This document shows positions 43,277-51,745 of a stretch of DNA of 64,000 nt, piece by piece. Both the position numbers and the translations under genes were made by a program. Position 1 is the first letter of the stretch; every line of letters begins with the position of its first letter. The notes below the pieces were generated by a model. The model saw nothing but the letters and a program-made list of their open reading frames with translations, was not told where the DNA came from and did not search any database. The stretch comes from an uncultured Lachnospiraceae bacterium (GTDB lineage Bacteria > Bacillota > Clostridia > Lachnospirales > Lachnospiraceae). The stretch spans positions 1 to 64,000 of the forward strand of contig CAKRPS010000010.1 in assembly GCA_934385475.1 (NCBI GenBank), read 5' to 3'.

Positions 43277-43783
43277 TTATGCCTCATAATTTTTGTAGCC
43301 GACTTCCTTCAGCTTCGCATCCTTCTTCTGCACTCCGGCCTTCAGCTCTGCCGCATAGTCCTTGAGCTTCTGTAAAAGCTCCGGGTCGGATGTCGCAAGG
43401 ATCTTAGCTGCCAGTATTCCCGCATTCTGTCCGCCGTTGATGGCAACCGTTGCCACCGGAATGCCGGACGGCATCTGCACGATGGAATACAAAGAATCCA
43501 CACCACCAAGATCTGAGGTTTTCATCGGGATTCCGATGACCGGCATCGGAAAGATCGCCGCGCACATTCCCGGCAGATGGGCTGCCTTGCCCGCTCCGGC
43601 AATGATCACCTTATAGCCTCTTTGCTCCGCACTCTTCGCGTACTCAAAAAACTCCTCCGGCTCTCTGTGTGCCGAGATGATCGACATATCATAGGAAATG
43701 CCGAATTTATCCAGAATCTCCGCTGCCTTTGCCATAACCGGCATATCGGAGTCGCTTCCCATTACAATACCTACCTGTGCCAT
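43277..43783 (-). CDS. purE: N5-carboxyaminoimidazole ribonucleotide mutase
   Basis: Class I PurE, 168 residues, which moves the carboxyl group of N5-CAIR to form CAIR. Shows [49 protein letters not shown] and [20 protein letters not shown]. Class I PurE needs PurK in bacteria that use N5-CAIR, but no purK is in the window; it may lie elsewhere. First gene of purEMND. Start at 43783 follows AGGAGG by 8 nt; the upstream frame covers the promoter. Confidence 0.96.
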   Translation of the reverse strand: MAQVGIVMGSDSDMPVMAKAAEILDKFGISYDMSIISAHREPEEFFEYAKSAEQRGYKVIIAGAGKAAHLPGMCAAIFPMPVIGIPMKTSDLGGVDSLYSIVQMPSGIPVATVAINGGQNAGILAAKILATSDPELLQKLKDYAAELKAGVQKKDAKLKEVGYKNYEA

Positions 43784-43814
43784 TTGCAAAACCTCCTGCC
43801 TTTTTATCTCTTTC

Positions 43815-43843
43815 AGTTTACTAAATTTTAGGATAGGGTGCAA
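43815..43843 (-). promoter_or_regulatory. Sigma-A promoter of purEMND
   Basis: On the minus strand: -35 TTGCAC (43843-43838), 17-nt spacer, -10 TAAACT (43820-43815), 31 nt before the purE ATG. The leader is very short, so control by riboswitch is excluded; no PurR box was recognised. Confidence 0.8.
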
Positions 43844-43874
43844 CTTATTTTCAGACGACTTTGTCTGTTCTTCC

Positions 43875-45980
43875 TTATCTTTCCTCTTCTTCCAGCGCCC
43901 GATTCAGTTCTTCACACCCTTTCAGGACAAATCGTCCGTCGCGGATGAGCTCGATCTTCTCCCCCTCTGCCGTCACCGCGTAGAGCTCTCCCAGCTCATC
44001 GTAAGGGATCGTAATATCCGTATGGCACTGAAAATACGCCTTCGCCGGGTCCTTGTCCCTGAGGGCCGAAACCTCATTTTCCTTGGCAATGATTTCCTTT
44101 CCATCGGGGTTGTGAAGCACCACATTCTCCTCATGGGAATAACAGGTGTCACCCACTGCAAAGTGAGGTCCCGTTTTCTCTGCGATCAGGATCGGCATTT
44201 TGTCCTCAATTCCGAACCTGCGCGCCGTGACATACGCTGTCGTGTTCGTTCCTACCGCAAATTCTCCCATCGGAAGCGTTTCATGGTGATACAGCACATT
44301 GTCCTTGATATATTTCCGGTTCTCTTCTTCCGTCTCAAAGTTCGCGCATCCGTAATCTGCGATCATGCCATCCTTGAATTCGATCCACAAATCCTTGTAT
44401 TCCAGCTCATTCAGGAAAACCCTCGTCACATGCAGAATACCGTTCGTCCCCTTCAACAGCGGCGAAGTGAACACCTCTCCAACCGGGATATTTACATCTG
44501 CAACACAGTTCTCGAAGTTGGTCTGTCCCCCGGGATTCTGTAACGTATGGAGCGCAACGGTAAGATCTGTCCGGTTCTTTCCGGACCCCAGGATGCGCAC
44601 CTTCGTCCCACGGTCAAGCGCATCGATCATTGTCTGCTGGATGCTCTGATAAAGCTTATAATCCAAAGTGTTGATCTTTACAATCGCATCAAAGATCTCC
44701 CGGTAGGCACTTCCGATCTCCGGCACCGGAAAGGCAATGATCGTAAAGCTTCTCTCTTCCCCTTTGATATAGCGGTTTTGCAGAATTCCCGCTTTTCCCG
44801 CGTACTCCACGGAAAGCTTCTGCTGCTTTTCACTCAGCTTGCAGGCATCCTCTTTGTTCTCCGGCACAAACGGCTTCTCCCCGAAAATCTCCACGACTGC
44901 CGGGCCGCCAAACTGTCCCATCTGTTCTTTCCAGTGCTCATAGACATTGCGGGTGCCTTCCAGCCGGCGCTCCGCGAGCTGTCTGTCCAGGAAAAGGGCC
45001 TGATCCTCACGGTGGTCATAGTCAAACTGTTTATTGGGATTTGCCCCGAAAAATCCGTTCTTGTATACCGAGCGTCCCTGAAAAATACTGCTGCCTGCAC
45101 GGTAAAAAGTAGACTGCAATCCAAGCTTTTCAAAATTTGCCGCGGCACGCCGTATCATTCTCTCAAAGCCCAGACAGTATCTTATATTGACGGTCTTCTT
45201 GATCGAGAGATCCTTGCCTGCCACCTCAAAGCCGATCCGGTAGCCCTCCGTGTAGGTATCTGCCATTTTGGCAATCTGCTCCAGCGTCATCTCCAGCAGA
45301 TGCTCTGCCGTAGCAATCTCATTTTCCGTCACATATTCTCCAAAGTAATACAGATAACGCAGATCCGAAAGGTCGCTTTCCAGAATAATGCTCCTTGCAA
45401 AATTCTGCTTTCCGTCAACCATCTGCGCCGTTCTCTCAAAGCACTCCGGCTCATGGTAGTCACCGGCATACCAGTATAAGATCTCCCGGATATCCTCCTT
45501 TGCGGGCTCCTGTCTGTCATCCTCCGCTGCCGCACAGACAAAGGCCTGATAAACTTCCAGCAAAAGCTCCATCCGGATGATCATGTCAAACCGTCTCTGC
45601 TCGAAGACCGCCGGTATCATTGCACGCAGCTCCGCACAGAGAAACGACAGGTACTGCCCCATGGGCTTTCCAAAGCACTGCACCGCGTAAGCCGGATTTG
45701 CGTAGCTTTCACCGTAATGCTCCGGCAGAATATCCGCATAGAGGTCATGGTTCCTCTGCTTCAGTTCCTCCATGCTCATTTGCCTGAGCTGACCATTCTC
45801 CACAATCTCCCATGTGTCATGCAGCATTTTCACAAAGGCTGCCATCTGTCTGAAATAATCCCGGTAGAGCGGTGCACACAGCTCCTCATTCTCCATCTCC
45901 CGGATTCTCTCCAGGGCAAGCGTATAACGTTCTTCCTCCAGATCACGCCGGTCCTGTTCATTGATATATAAATCTTCCAT
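43875..45980 (-). CDS. M29-type aminopeptidase with a long N-terminal extension
   Basis: 701 residues. The C-terminal part (about 340-701) is an AmpS/M29 metallo-aminopeptidase. Putative metal and catalytic residues are visible: PVGEVFTSPLLKGTNG, GEFAVGTN, AEKTGPHFAVGDTCY and CHTDITIPYDE. Typical M29 enzymes are about 400 residues, so the first 330 residues are extra; they are acidic and helical, with WYAGDYHEPECFERTAQMVD, and unfamiliar to me. No signal peptide, so intracellular peptide processing is likely. Start at 45980 follows GGGGAG. Confidence 0.88.
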   Translation of the reverse strand: MEDLYINEQDRRDLEEERYTLALERIREMENEELCAPLYRDYFRQMAAFVKMLHDTWEIVENGQLRQMSMEELKQRNHDLYADILPEHYGESYANPAYAVQCFGKPMGQYLSFLCAELRAMIPAVFEQRRFDMIIRMELLLEVYQAFVCAAAEDDRQEPAKEDIREILYWYAGDYHEPECFERTAQMVDGKQNFARSIILESDLSDLRYLYYFGEYVTENEIATAEHLLEMTLEQIAKMADTYTEGYRIGFEVAGKDLSIKKTVNIRYCLGFERMIRRAAANFEKLGLQSTFYRAGSSIFQGRSVYKNGFFGANPNKQFDYDHREDQALFLDRQLAERRLEGTRNVYEHWKEQMGQFGGPAVVEIFGEKPFVPENKEDACKLSEKQQKLSVEYAGKAGILQNRYIKGEERSFTIIAFPVPEIGSAYREIFDAIVKINTLDYKLYQSIQQTMIDALDRGTKVRILGSGKNRTDLTVALHTLQNPGGQTNFENCVADVNIPVGEVFTSPLLKGTNGILHVTRVFLNELEYKDLWIEFKDGMIADYGCANFETEEENRKYIKDNVLYHHETLPMGEFAVGTNTTAYVTARRFGIEDKMPILIAEKTGPHFAVGDTCYSHEENVVLHNPDGKEIIAKENEVSALRDKDPAKAYFQCHTDITIPYDELGELYAVTAEGEKIELIRDGRFVLKGCEELNRALEEEER

Positions 45981-46061
45981 TCTGCTCCCCATTTCTGTGC
46001 CCGTTCTCTGCACATCTCCGCTTCTGCGCTTCTATTCTCTCTATGACCATTCTTTCTATGA

Positions 46062-46382
46062 TTATGAGTACGCTCCCGCATACAGGATAATGCTGATCGC
46101 CGCAAGCACCAGCACATTCAGCGCAATCCCCAGATACGAAAAGAGATAATATTTGTCTCTCTCCGTCCGCGAGATCACTCCTAATATAATGCCGACAAAG
46201 GCAAACACCATCACAAGCATTGCCGCTGCGCCGTACTGTCTCGGCACGTTTCCATCCTGCCGGTAGCTCATCAGCACCGTGTAAATAAGCGTTGCTATAG
46301 AGATTATCCCCAGGATCGTCGCCATAATTCCTTTTCGGGTATGTTCTTTGTTTGTAAAGATATATCCGTTTTTCTTTCCCAT
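46062..46382 (-). CDS. Small four-helix membrane protein (DUF6142-like)
   Basis: 106 residues with three to four hydrophobic segments: GIMATILGIISIATLIYTVL, YGAAAMLVMVFAFVGIILGV, FSYLGIALNVLVLAAISIIL. The N-terminus MGKKNGYIFTNKEHTRKG recalls the DUF6142 family (weak recall). Function unknown. Lies between the aminopeptidase and a 50-residue membrane peptide gene on the same strand. Confidence 0.75.
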   Translation of the reverse strand: MGKKNGYIFTNKEHTRKGIMATILGIISIATLIYTVLMSYRQDGNVPRQYGAAAMLVMVFAFVGIILGVISRTERDKYYLFSYLGIALNVLVLAAISIILYAGAYS

Positions 46383-46426
46383 CTCTGTTCTTTCCTAACC
46401 ATCCTGTCTACCGCAGGAATATGTAA

Positions 46427-46459
46427 ATGGGTATCTTCGCTTTCCCCGAAAATACCCAT
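46427..46459 (-). terminator. Hairpin after the 50-residue ORF
   Basis: On the minus strand ATGGGTATTTTCG pairs with CGAAGATACCCAT (13 bp, one G-U), loop GGGAAAG, followed by TTTACATATT. It starts 17 nt after the stop at 46476 and would end the pyrE transcript. Confidence 0.75.
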
Positions 46460-46475
46460 CTCTTGTGTGTCCGTG

Positions 46476-46628
46476 TTAAAATAAAATCTTGCTTTTCCCC
46501 GCCAGAAGCTTTGCACCGCTGATGATCAGAAGTACACCGCCTGCCACTCCGACAACGATGGACACTACTCCCATCGCAATATTAAACGCGCCGGAACCGC
46601 CCATGATCTTATAAATCTTTTCTTCCAT
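46476..46628 (-). CDS. Small membrane peptide, 50 residues
   Basis: A frame of 51 codons starting MEEKIYKIMGGSGAFNIAMG, with one glycine-rich hydrophobic helix (GVVSIVVGVAGGVLLIISGA) and a basic C-terminus. Position 28 nt after pyrE, an upstream GAGAG ribosome site and a terminator directly after it support a real gene. The pattern is like other single-helix small proteins of Clostridia. Function unknown. Confidence 0.75.
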   Translation of the reverse strand: MEEKIYKIMGGSGAFNIAMGVVSIVVGVAGGVLLIISGAKLLAGKSKILF

Positions 46629-46656
46629 AATCTGCTCTCAGCCCCTCTTTCTTATT

Positions 46657-47334
46657 TTAAACTGCCCCATAGGTTTCATAATATTGATCGATCACACTCT
46701 TCAACCCGTCATCAATATAAATCTTTCCCTGATACGGTTTGTTATACAGACATTCCACAACATCCTGCATCGTCACAATCGCATTCGCCTCAAATCCGTA
46801 CTTCTCGCGGATTTCCTCCAGTGCACTCTTCTCACTCGAAAGGCCGCGCTCCATCCGGTTAAGCGATACCATAAGCCCCTTGATCTCCACATCTGCCTGT
46901 GCTTTCAGGATCGGGAAAGTCTCCTCGATCGACTTGCCAGAGGTGGTCACATCCTCAATGATAACCACGCGGTCGCCATCCTGCAGCTTCGAGCCGAGCA
47001 GGATTCCGGTGTCGCCATGATCCTTTACTTCCTTACGATTGGAGCAGTAGCGGATCTCTTTTCCATACAGCTCACTGATCGCCATTGTTGTTGCCACCGT
47101 GAGAGGAATTCCCTTATAGGCAGGTCCGAACAGTACGTCGAAATCCAGACCGTAATTGTCGTGGATTGCTTTCGCATAATACTCTCCCAGCTTACGGAGC
47201 TGGCTTCCGGTGACATAAGCTCCGGCATTCATAAAAAAGGGAGACTTACGTCCGCTCTTTAAGGTGAAATCACCAAATTTAAGCACCTGGCTGTCCACCA
47301 TAAACTCGATAAATTCCTGCTTGTACTGTTCCAT
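46657..47334 (-). CDS. pyrE: Orotate phosphoribosyltransferase
   Basis: Makes OMP from orotate and PRPP in pyrimidine synthesis. 225 residues with FGDFTLKSGRKSPFFMNAG, FDVLFGPAYKGIPLT, YCSNRKEVKDHGDTG (flexible loop with catalytic Lys) and the PRPP-binding motif VVIIEDVTTSGKS. Promoter at 47384-47412. Separate from carAB and pyrF in this window. Confidence 0.97.
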   Translation of the reverse strand: MEQYKQEFIEFMVDSQVLKFGDFTLKSGRKSPFFMNAGAYVTGSQLRKLGEYYAKAIHDNYGLDFDVLFGPAYKGIPLTVATTMAISELYGKEIRYCSNRKEVKDHGDTGILLGSKLQDGDRVVIIEDVTTSGKSIEETFPILKAQADVEIKGLMVSLNRMERGLSSEKSALEEIREKYGFEANAIVTMQDVVECLYNKPYQGKIYIDDGLKSVIDQYYETYGAV

Positions 47335-47383
47335 TCTGCTATTTCTCCTTATTTAAGGCTATTATAAGCTTATATTCTTTATC

Positions 47384-47412
47384 ATCATAACACTACACCC
47401 CTGCTTTTTCAA
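47384..47412 (-). promoter_or_regulatory. Sigma-A promoter of pyrE
   Basis: On the minus strand: -35 TTGAAA (47412-47407), 17-nt spacer, -10 TATGAT (47389-47384). A second TATAAT lies closer to the gene (47367-47372 region) without a good -35. Confidence 0.75.
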
Positions 47413-47425
47413 CCAACAAATCATT

Positions 47426-47592
47426 TCATCCATATGTGTATTTCGGATGCCTGGTTCTTGCAATAATCATCTTGGGATAGGCATCCTTTATTTGCAGCAG
47501 CGGAGAATTATATTTTTGCACTAAATCTCTATTTACAATAGTTTCATATACTCCTTTGATATAAGTAGTTCTATTTATTAAACCATCCACTT
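47426..47592 (-). pseudogene. Remnant of an AAA-type ATPase (AAA_14/DUF4143-like)
   Basis: A minus-strand frame of about 52 codons without a usable start reads VDGLINRTTYIKGVYETIVN, then NRDLVQKYNSPLLQI, then KDAYPKMIIARTRHPKYTYG before a stop at 47426. The first block resembles the middle of clostridial ATP-binding AAA_14/DUF4143 proteins and the last resembles their extreme C-terminus, so the piece looks like a fusion of two distant parts after an internal deletion. Family call is from memory. It fills part of the long pyrE-MATE gap. Confidence 0.6.
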
Positions 47593-47686
47593 TCGAAACT
47601 TAAAATTTTTATCATTTTTGAAATTCATCTTTGCAGCTTTGGGGAAAAATTGAGCACAACAAATCTCTTTTCCGGCCATGCCCAGG

Positions 47687-47715
47687 TTGTCTAATATCCC
47701 GATGTCTGTTAGAAT
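47687..47715 (+). promoter_or_regulatory. Promoter of the MATE exporter gene
   Basis: -35 TTGTCT (47687-47692), 17-nt spacer, extended -10 TGTTAGAAT (hexamer TAGAAT at 47710-47715), 51 nt before the chosen start. Confidence 0.75.
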
Positions 47716-47766
47716 GCTAGAAGATTCTATCTATAAACTATTCAGAAACCGGGGATGCTAACAGCT

Positions 47767-49098
47767 ATGAAAATACAATTATCCGAGCACTTTACGTATT
47801 CCAAATTACTGCGGTTTGTCCTGCCGTCGATCATCATGATGATCTTCACCTCGATCTACGGCGTTGTGGACGGACTGTTTGTTTCAAACTTCGTCGGCAA
47901 GACCGCTTTTGCCGGTGTCAACCTCATCATGCCTGTGATCATGGCTTTCTCTGCCCTGGGCTTTATGATCGGAACCGGCGGCAGCGCTATTGTTGCCAAG
48001 ACGCTGGGAGAGGGCGAACACAAGCTTGCAAACGAATACTTCTCCATGCTGGTGTATGTCACACTCGCCGGAGGTATCCTGTTATCCACGATCGGCTTTC
48101 TGATCGTTCGTCCGGTTTCCATCGCTCTCGGAGCGGAAGGTGAGTTACTTTCCTGCTGCGTGCTCTACGGACACATCACGTTCCTTTCCATGCCCGCTTT
48201 CATGCTGCAAAACGTGTTCCAGAGTTTTTTCGTGACAGCAGAAAAGCCCAAACTTGGGCTTTATGTTATCATCACCGCCGGTGTGACCAATATGTTTCTT
48301 GACTATTTTCTGATCGCTGTGCTCGGCTGGGGGCTTGCAGGTGCCGCAGTCGCTACGGTATGCAGTGAGTGTATCGGCGGCCTGTTCCCCATATTCTATT
48401 TTGCAAGAAAAAACTCCAGTCTCCTGCGTCTTGGAAGAACCCGTTTCAACGGACACATCCTGCTCAAAACCTGTACCAACGGTTCCTCCGAGCTTATGAC
48501 AAACCTGTCAAGCTCCGTCGTCAACTCCCTCTATAATCTTCAGCTGATGAAATATGCCGGAGAAAACGGAGTCGCCGCCTACGGAACCATCATGTATGTA
48601 AACTTTGTTTTTATCGCTATTTTCCTGGGATATTCTATCGGAAGTGCTCCTATCGTCAGTTTCCACTACGGAGCAGGCAACCACGCCGAACTGAAGAACC
48701 TTTTCCGCAAAAGCCTTTCTCTGGTCGGCACCTGGGGCGTTCTTCTCTTTGCGGTGGCACAGTTCATTGCTTCCCCGCTCGCCCGGCTTTTTGTCGGCTA
48801 CGACGCGGCACTTTTTGAACTGACCTGCTTTGGTTTCCGGATCTACTGCATCACCTATCTGATCAACGGTTTCAATATTTACGGGTCTGCTTTCTTTACG
48901 GCGCTCAACAATGGTCTGCTCTCCGCAGCCATCTCGTTTCTACGGACGCTGGTCTTCCAGATCAGTTGTGTACTGCTTCTGCCCTTCCTTCTGGGAATTG
49001 ACGGAATCTGGGGCTCTATCTCCATCGCCGAGCTTCTCACCCTCTGCGTGACCGTGACCTTTTTCATCCGGCAGCGCCACAGGTACCACTATGCCTGA
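47767..49098 (+). CDS. MATE family efflux transporter
   Basis: 443-residue multidrug/toxin exporter with about twelve membrane segments in two MatE halves: first half YSKLLRFVLPSIIMMIFTSI, VDGLFVSNFVGKTAFAGVNL, GTGGSAIVAKTLGEGEHKLA; second half SSELMTNLSSSVVNSLYN and GYSIGSAPIVSFHYGAGNHA, which carry the repeat of the same motif. Substrate cannot be told. Start at 47767 chosen over 47755, whose ATG directly abuts the GGGG. One of few plus-strand genes; it converges on the Eis-like gene. Confidence 0.93.
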   Translation: MKIQLSEHFTYSKLLRFVLPSIIMMIFTSIYGVVDGLFVSNFVGKTAFAGVNLIMPVIMAFSALGFMIGTGGSAIVAKTLGEGEHKLANEYFSMLVYVTLAGGILLSTIGFLIVRPVSIALGAEGELLSCCVLYGHITFLSMPAFMLQNVFQSFFVTAEKPKLGLYVIITAGVTNMFLDYFLIAVLGWGLAGAAVATVCSECIGGLFPIFYFARKNSSLLRLGRTRFNGHILLKTCTNGSSELMTNLSSSVVNSLYNLQLMKYAGENGVAAYGTIMYVNFVFIAIFLGYSIGSAPIVSFHYGAGNHAELKNLFRKSLSLVGTWGVLLFAVAQFIASPLARLFVGYDAALFELTCFGFRIYCITYLINGFNIYGSAFFTALNNGLLSAAISFLRTLVFQISCVLLLPFLLGIDGIWGSISIAELLTLCVTVTFFIRQRHRYHYA

Positions 49099-49107
49099 TC
49101 TCTGTTT

Positions 49108-50322
49108 CTAAATATAATCCGACACATACGGAATGCTGTGGAACAGCACGTCATCCAGACGTTCCACAGCCTCTGTGGATGCCACAATACGGTCCATTCC
49201 ATAAAGCTTTTCTGCCGTCTTATAGCCGAGCAGAAGCGTTGTCAGCGTTCCGATCGACATTTTCATCGGATGTCCCTTTTCTTCCTTAAGCACCTTGCAT
49301 TTTCCTGCCTCAAACTGTACTGTAAAGAAGCCGTTGTTCCACGGCAGAAGGTCATCTTCGATCTCAAACCGGAAGCAGGCCGGTGGCTCGTCCGGATCAC
49401 AGCGGAAATCTTTGAAAAACTGTTCGATATCCACGATCCGCCCCATGATATACGGGCGGACTGTTTCTTTAATATCGCTGTCTTCCAGTTCAAACGCAAT
49501 CGGCTCACTGTAGAAATTATTGCCGCGCACCTCATCGATCATGGAGTCATGTGCGTAAATATACTCCCACAGGCCAAGCTGCGCCTCCCGGTTCAGATAG
49601 ATCATTTCCTTAATGTGCATGATATCGGAGTTGATCAGGTAGACCATATAGCCGTAAGGAATTCCATCCTCCGAGTAATAGACGGCCACCACCGTATCAT
49701 CCTCATCCCATCTCCAGTATTCTTCCCACGCCAGATCGTTGCGGAACAGACAGCCGTGTGTTTTCTGCGCAAAGCGGGTATGCAGCTCCATAAACTCTCT
49801 GTCATCCCACTCTACACGTCGCACATATCCGGGCTCCTTGTTTTTGCGGGGGATCTGCGTGTCCTTGACCACATAAGTCATTTTGTTGGAGATGATCTCC
49901 CATCCAAGCCGCCGGTACAATGGTATCGAATAAGGGTAAAGCAGGGCAAAGGATTTATGTGCTTCCCGCATCCGGGTCAATCCATGAACCATCAGCCTTT
50001 TCATAATCCCATGCCCTGTATACTCCGGGTAGGTGCAGACACTGGTCACAAACCCGACACTGTACCGTACCCCGAAAATATTCATATCCAGCGGATATAC
50101 CGCAAACTGTGAAACAAGGCTTTCTCCATTAAAGCAGCCAAGTACATCGGCTCTCTGGAGCACCGGGAATTTGGACTGTTTGATCTCATCGTCCTTCCAG
50201 CCGGTCTCCTCCAGCTCCTGCTCTGTCACCTGAAACGCATAGCGCAGCAGGGCATTATACTGTTCCACATCCTCAATGGTCAGCGGTCTGACCGTAAAAT
50301 TTTCCTCTTCCTTCCCACTCAT
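49108..50322 (-). CDS. Eis-like GNAT N-acetyltransferase
   Basis: 404-residue acetyltransferase of the Eis type: an N-terminal GNAT domain (TVRPLTIEDVEQYNALLRYA, then VGFVTSVCTYPEYTGHGIMK for the acetyl-CoA pyrophosphate loop), a second GNAT-like middle domain, and a C-terminal sterol-carrier-protein-like domain (about 300-404, ending FHSIPYVSDYI with the terminal carboxylate typical of Eis active sites). Members acetylate aminoglycosides or protein lysines; the substrate here is unknown. Confidence 0.9.
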   Translation of the reverse strand: MSGKEEENFTVRPLTIEDVEQYNALLRYAFQVTEQELEETGWKDDEIKQSKFPVLQRADVLGCFNGESLVSQFAVYPLDMNIFGVRYSVGFVTSVCTYPEYTGHGIMKRLMVHGLTRMREAHKSFALLYPYSIPLYRRLGWEIISNKMTYVVKDTQIPRKNKEPGYVRRVEWDDREFMELHTRFAQKTHGCLFRNDLAWEEYWRWDEDDTVVAVYYSEDGIPYGYMVYLINSDIMHIKEMIYLNREAQLGLWEYIYAHDSMIDEVRGNNFYSEPIAFELEDSDIKETVRPYIMGRIVDIEQFFKDFRCDPDEPPACFRFEIEDDLLPWNNGFFTVQFEAGKCKVLKEEKGHPMKMSIGTLTTLLLGYKTAEKLYGMDRIVASTEAVERLDDVLFHSIPYVSDYI

Positions 50323-50345
50323 ACAAACCTCTTTATAACTCTCTC

Positions 50346-51269
50346 TTAGCGGTTAAGTGCACCCGCAATATCTTCCTTCATGGCGAGCACTGCTGCTCTG
50401 GATGCATCTGCAAAATTCTGTGCACCGTACTTCGCATACTGTTCCTGCTGGTAGGCTGCAATAATACCGCGGGAGGAATTGACGATCGCGCCAAGCCCAT
50501 CCTCGTTAAAGAAATGAACCAGGTCTGCACCTTTTCCGCCCTGTGCTCCGTAGCCGGGTACCAGAATAAAGGATTTGGGCATGATTCTTCTGAGCGCCTT
50601 TCCCATCTCCGGATAGGTTGCTCCAACCACAGCACCGATATAGCTGTAGGAATCTCCCATGCAGTCAGCTCCCCACTCGGCCACCTTCTCGCCGACGATC
50701 TCATACAGCGGTTTTCCGTCGATCAGACGATCCTGAAACTCTCCACTGCTCGGGTTGGATGTCTTCACAAGGATGAAAAGCCCCTTCTTTTCCTCCTGAC
50801 ATATCTTGATAAACGGCTTCACTCCGTCAGAGCCAAGATAAGGGTTCACTGTCACGAAATCCTCATCAAAGCCTCTGCACATCGTGTTTCCAACCTTAAC
50901 CTGACCCAGATGGCCTACCGCATAGGCCTCTGAGGTGGAACCGATGTCTCCGCGCTTGATATCTCCGATCACGATCAGCCCCTTCTCCTTGCAGTAGCGT
51001 ACTGTCTTCTGAAATACGGCAACGCCCTCCAGACCGAACTGCTCATACATGGCGATCTGCGGTTTCACGGCCGGGATCAGATCATAAACTGCATCCACAA
51101 TTCCCTTGTTGAACTGCCAGATCGCTTCTGCGGCACCCTGCAGAGTTTCACCATACTCTGCAAAAGCCTTCTCCTTGATATGCTCCGGTACAAACTTCAA
51201 CGTAGGGTCAAGGCCGACCACGATCGGTGCCCCTGTCTTTTTTATTTTCTCTACTAACTGATTGATCAT
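50346..51269 (-). CDS. pyrF: Orotidine 5'-phosphate decarboxylase (long type)
   Basis: Makes UMP from OMP. 307 residues, the long PyrF subfamily of actinobacteria and Clostridia. Active-site motif GLIVIGDIKRGDIGSTSEAY with the Asp-Lys-Asp triad, N-terminal APIVVGLDPTLKFVPEHI, and FILVPGYGAQGGKGADL. Its ATG overlaps the Nudix-like gene stop (ATGA), so the two are translationally coupled. Confidence 0.96.
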   Translation of the reverse strand: MINQLVEKIKKTGAPIVVGLDPTLKFVPEHIKEKAFAEYGETLQGAAEAIWQFNKGIVDAVYDLIPAVKPQIAMYEQFGLEGVAVFQKTVRYCKEKGLIVIGDIKRGDIGSTSEAYAVGHLGQVKVGNTMCRGFDEDFVTVNPYLGSDGVKPFIKICQEEKKGLFILVKTSNPSSGEFQDRLIDGKPLYEIVGEKVAEWGADCMGDSYSYIGAVVGATYPEMGKALRRIMPKSFILVPGYGAQGGKGADLVHFFNEDGLGAIVNSSRGIIAAYQQEQYAKYGAQNFADASRAAVLAMKEDIAGALNR

Positions 51270-51670
51270 AATACTTTTCCTTCCAAATCCTTCAACACAT
51301 ACTGGTTTTCAATATAATCCGGGAACTGCTCTCTGGGAACCCATTTCCACTCACCGTACTCTTCTGACAGGACAATATTGGGCTCGTCCTCCTCCTTGAT
51401 GGAACACAGGTATGCAATTCCCACACAGTGGGTATCGCCCAGAAGATTTGACCAGGTATACTCGATTTTGTCAATCCTGCCCTCCACCGAGAGCAGATCA
51501 CGGATCGCCCTGAGCACCGTGTCATCCGGCGATTCTCCATGGTTCACTTCCGCATCGATAAATTCCCATACAAATGGGTCGGGGATACGGTCATCCACCC
51601 ATCTTTTGATCAGCAGGTACGTGTCTCCTTTCTTGATAATTCCTTTTACGCGCACGTATGTATTCTTCAT
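51266..51670 (-). CDS. Nudix-fold protein with a degenerate Nudix box
   Basis: 134 residues with the Nudix layout (YVRVKGIIKKGDTYLLIKRW, VWEFIDAEVNHGESPDDTVL, then RAIRDLLSVEGRI, and EYGEWKWVPREQFPDYI near the end). The consensus Nudix box needs G-x5-E-x7-R-E-U-x-E-E; here the RE is RD and the two metal-binding Glu are Ser and Val, so hydrolase activity is doubtful. It could be a binding or regulatory Nudix domain. Start at 51670 follows GGGAGAAAAA. Coupled to pyrF by a four-base overlap. Confidence 0.82.
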   Translation of the reverse strand: MKNTYVRVKGIIKKGDTYLLIKRWVDDRIPDPFVWEFIDAEVNHGESPDDTVLRAIRDLLSVEGRIDKIEYTWSNLLGDTHCVGIAYLCSIKEEDEPNIVLSEEYGEWKWVPREQFPDYIENQYVLKDLEGKVL

Positions 51671-51705
51671 TTTTTCTCCCATGCCTTTCTGACACTCCCC
51701 ATTTC

Positions 51706-51740
51706 AATGCTATACTAGCATTGCGTTTTGGGCTTGTCAA
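51706..51740 (-). promoter_or_regulatory. Promoter of Nudix-pyrF with a palindrome over the -10
   Basis: On the minus strand: -35 TTGACA (51740-51735), 17-nt spacer, extended -10 TGCTAGTAT (hexamer TAGTAT at 51717-51712). A perfect palindrome AATGCTA-GTA-TAGCATT (51706-51722) covers the -10, suggesting an operator; the regulator is unknown. Confidence 0.8.
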
Positions 51741-51745
51741 TCCAC

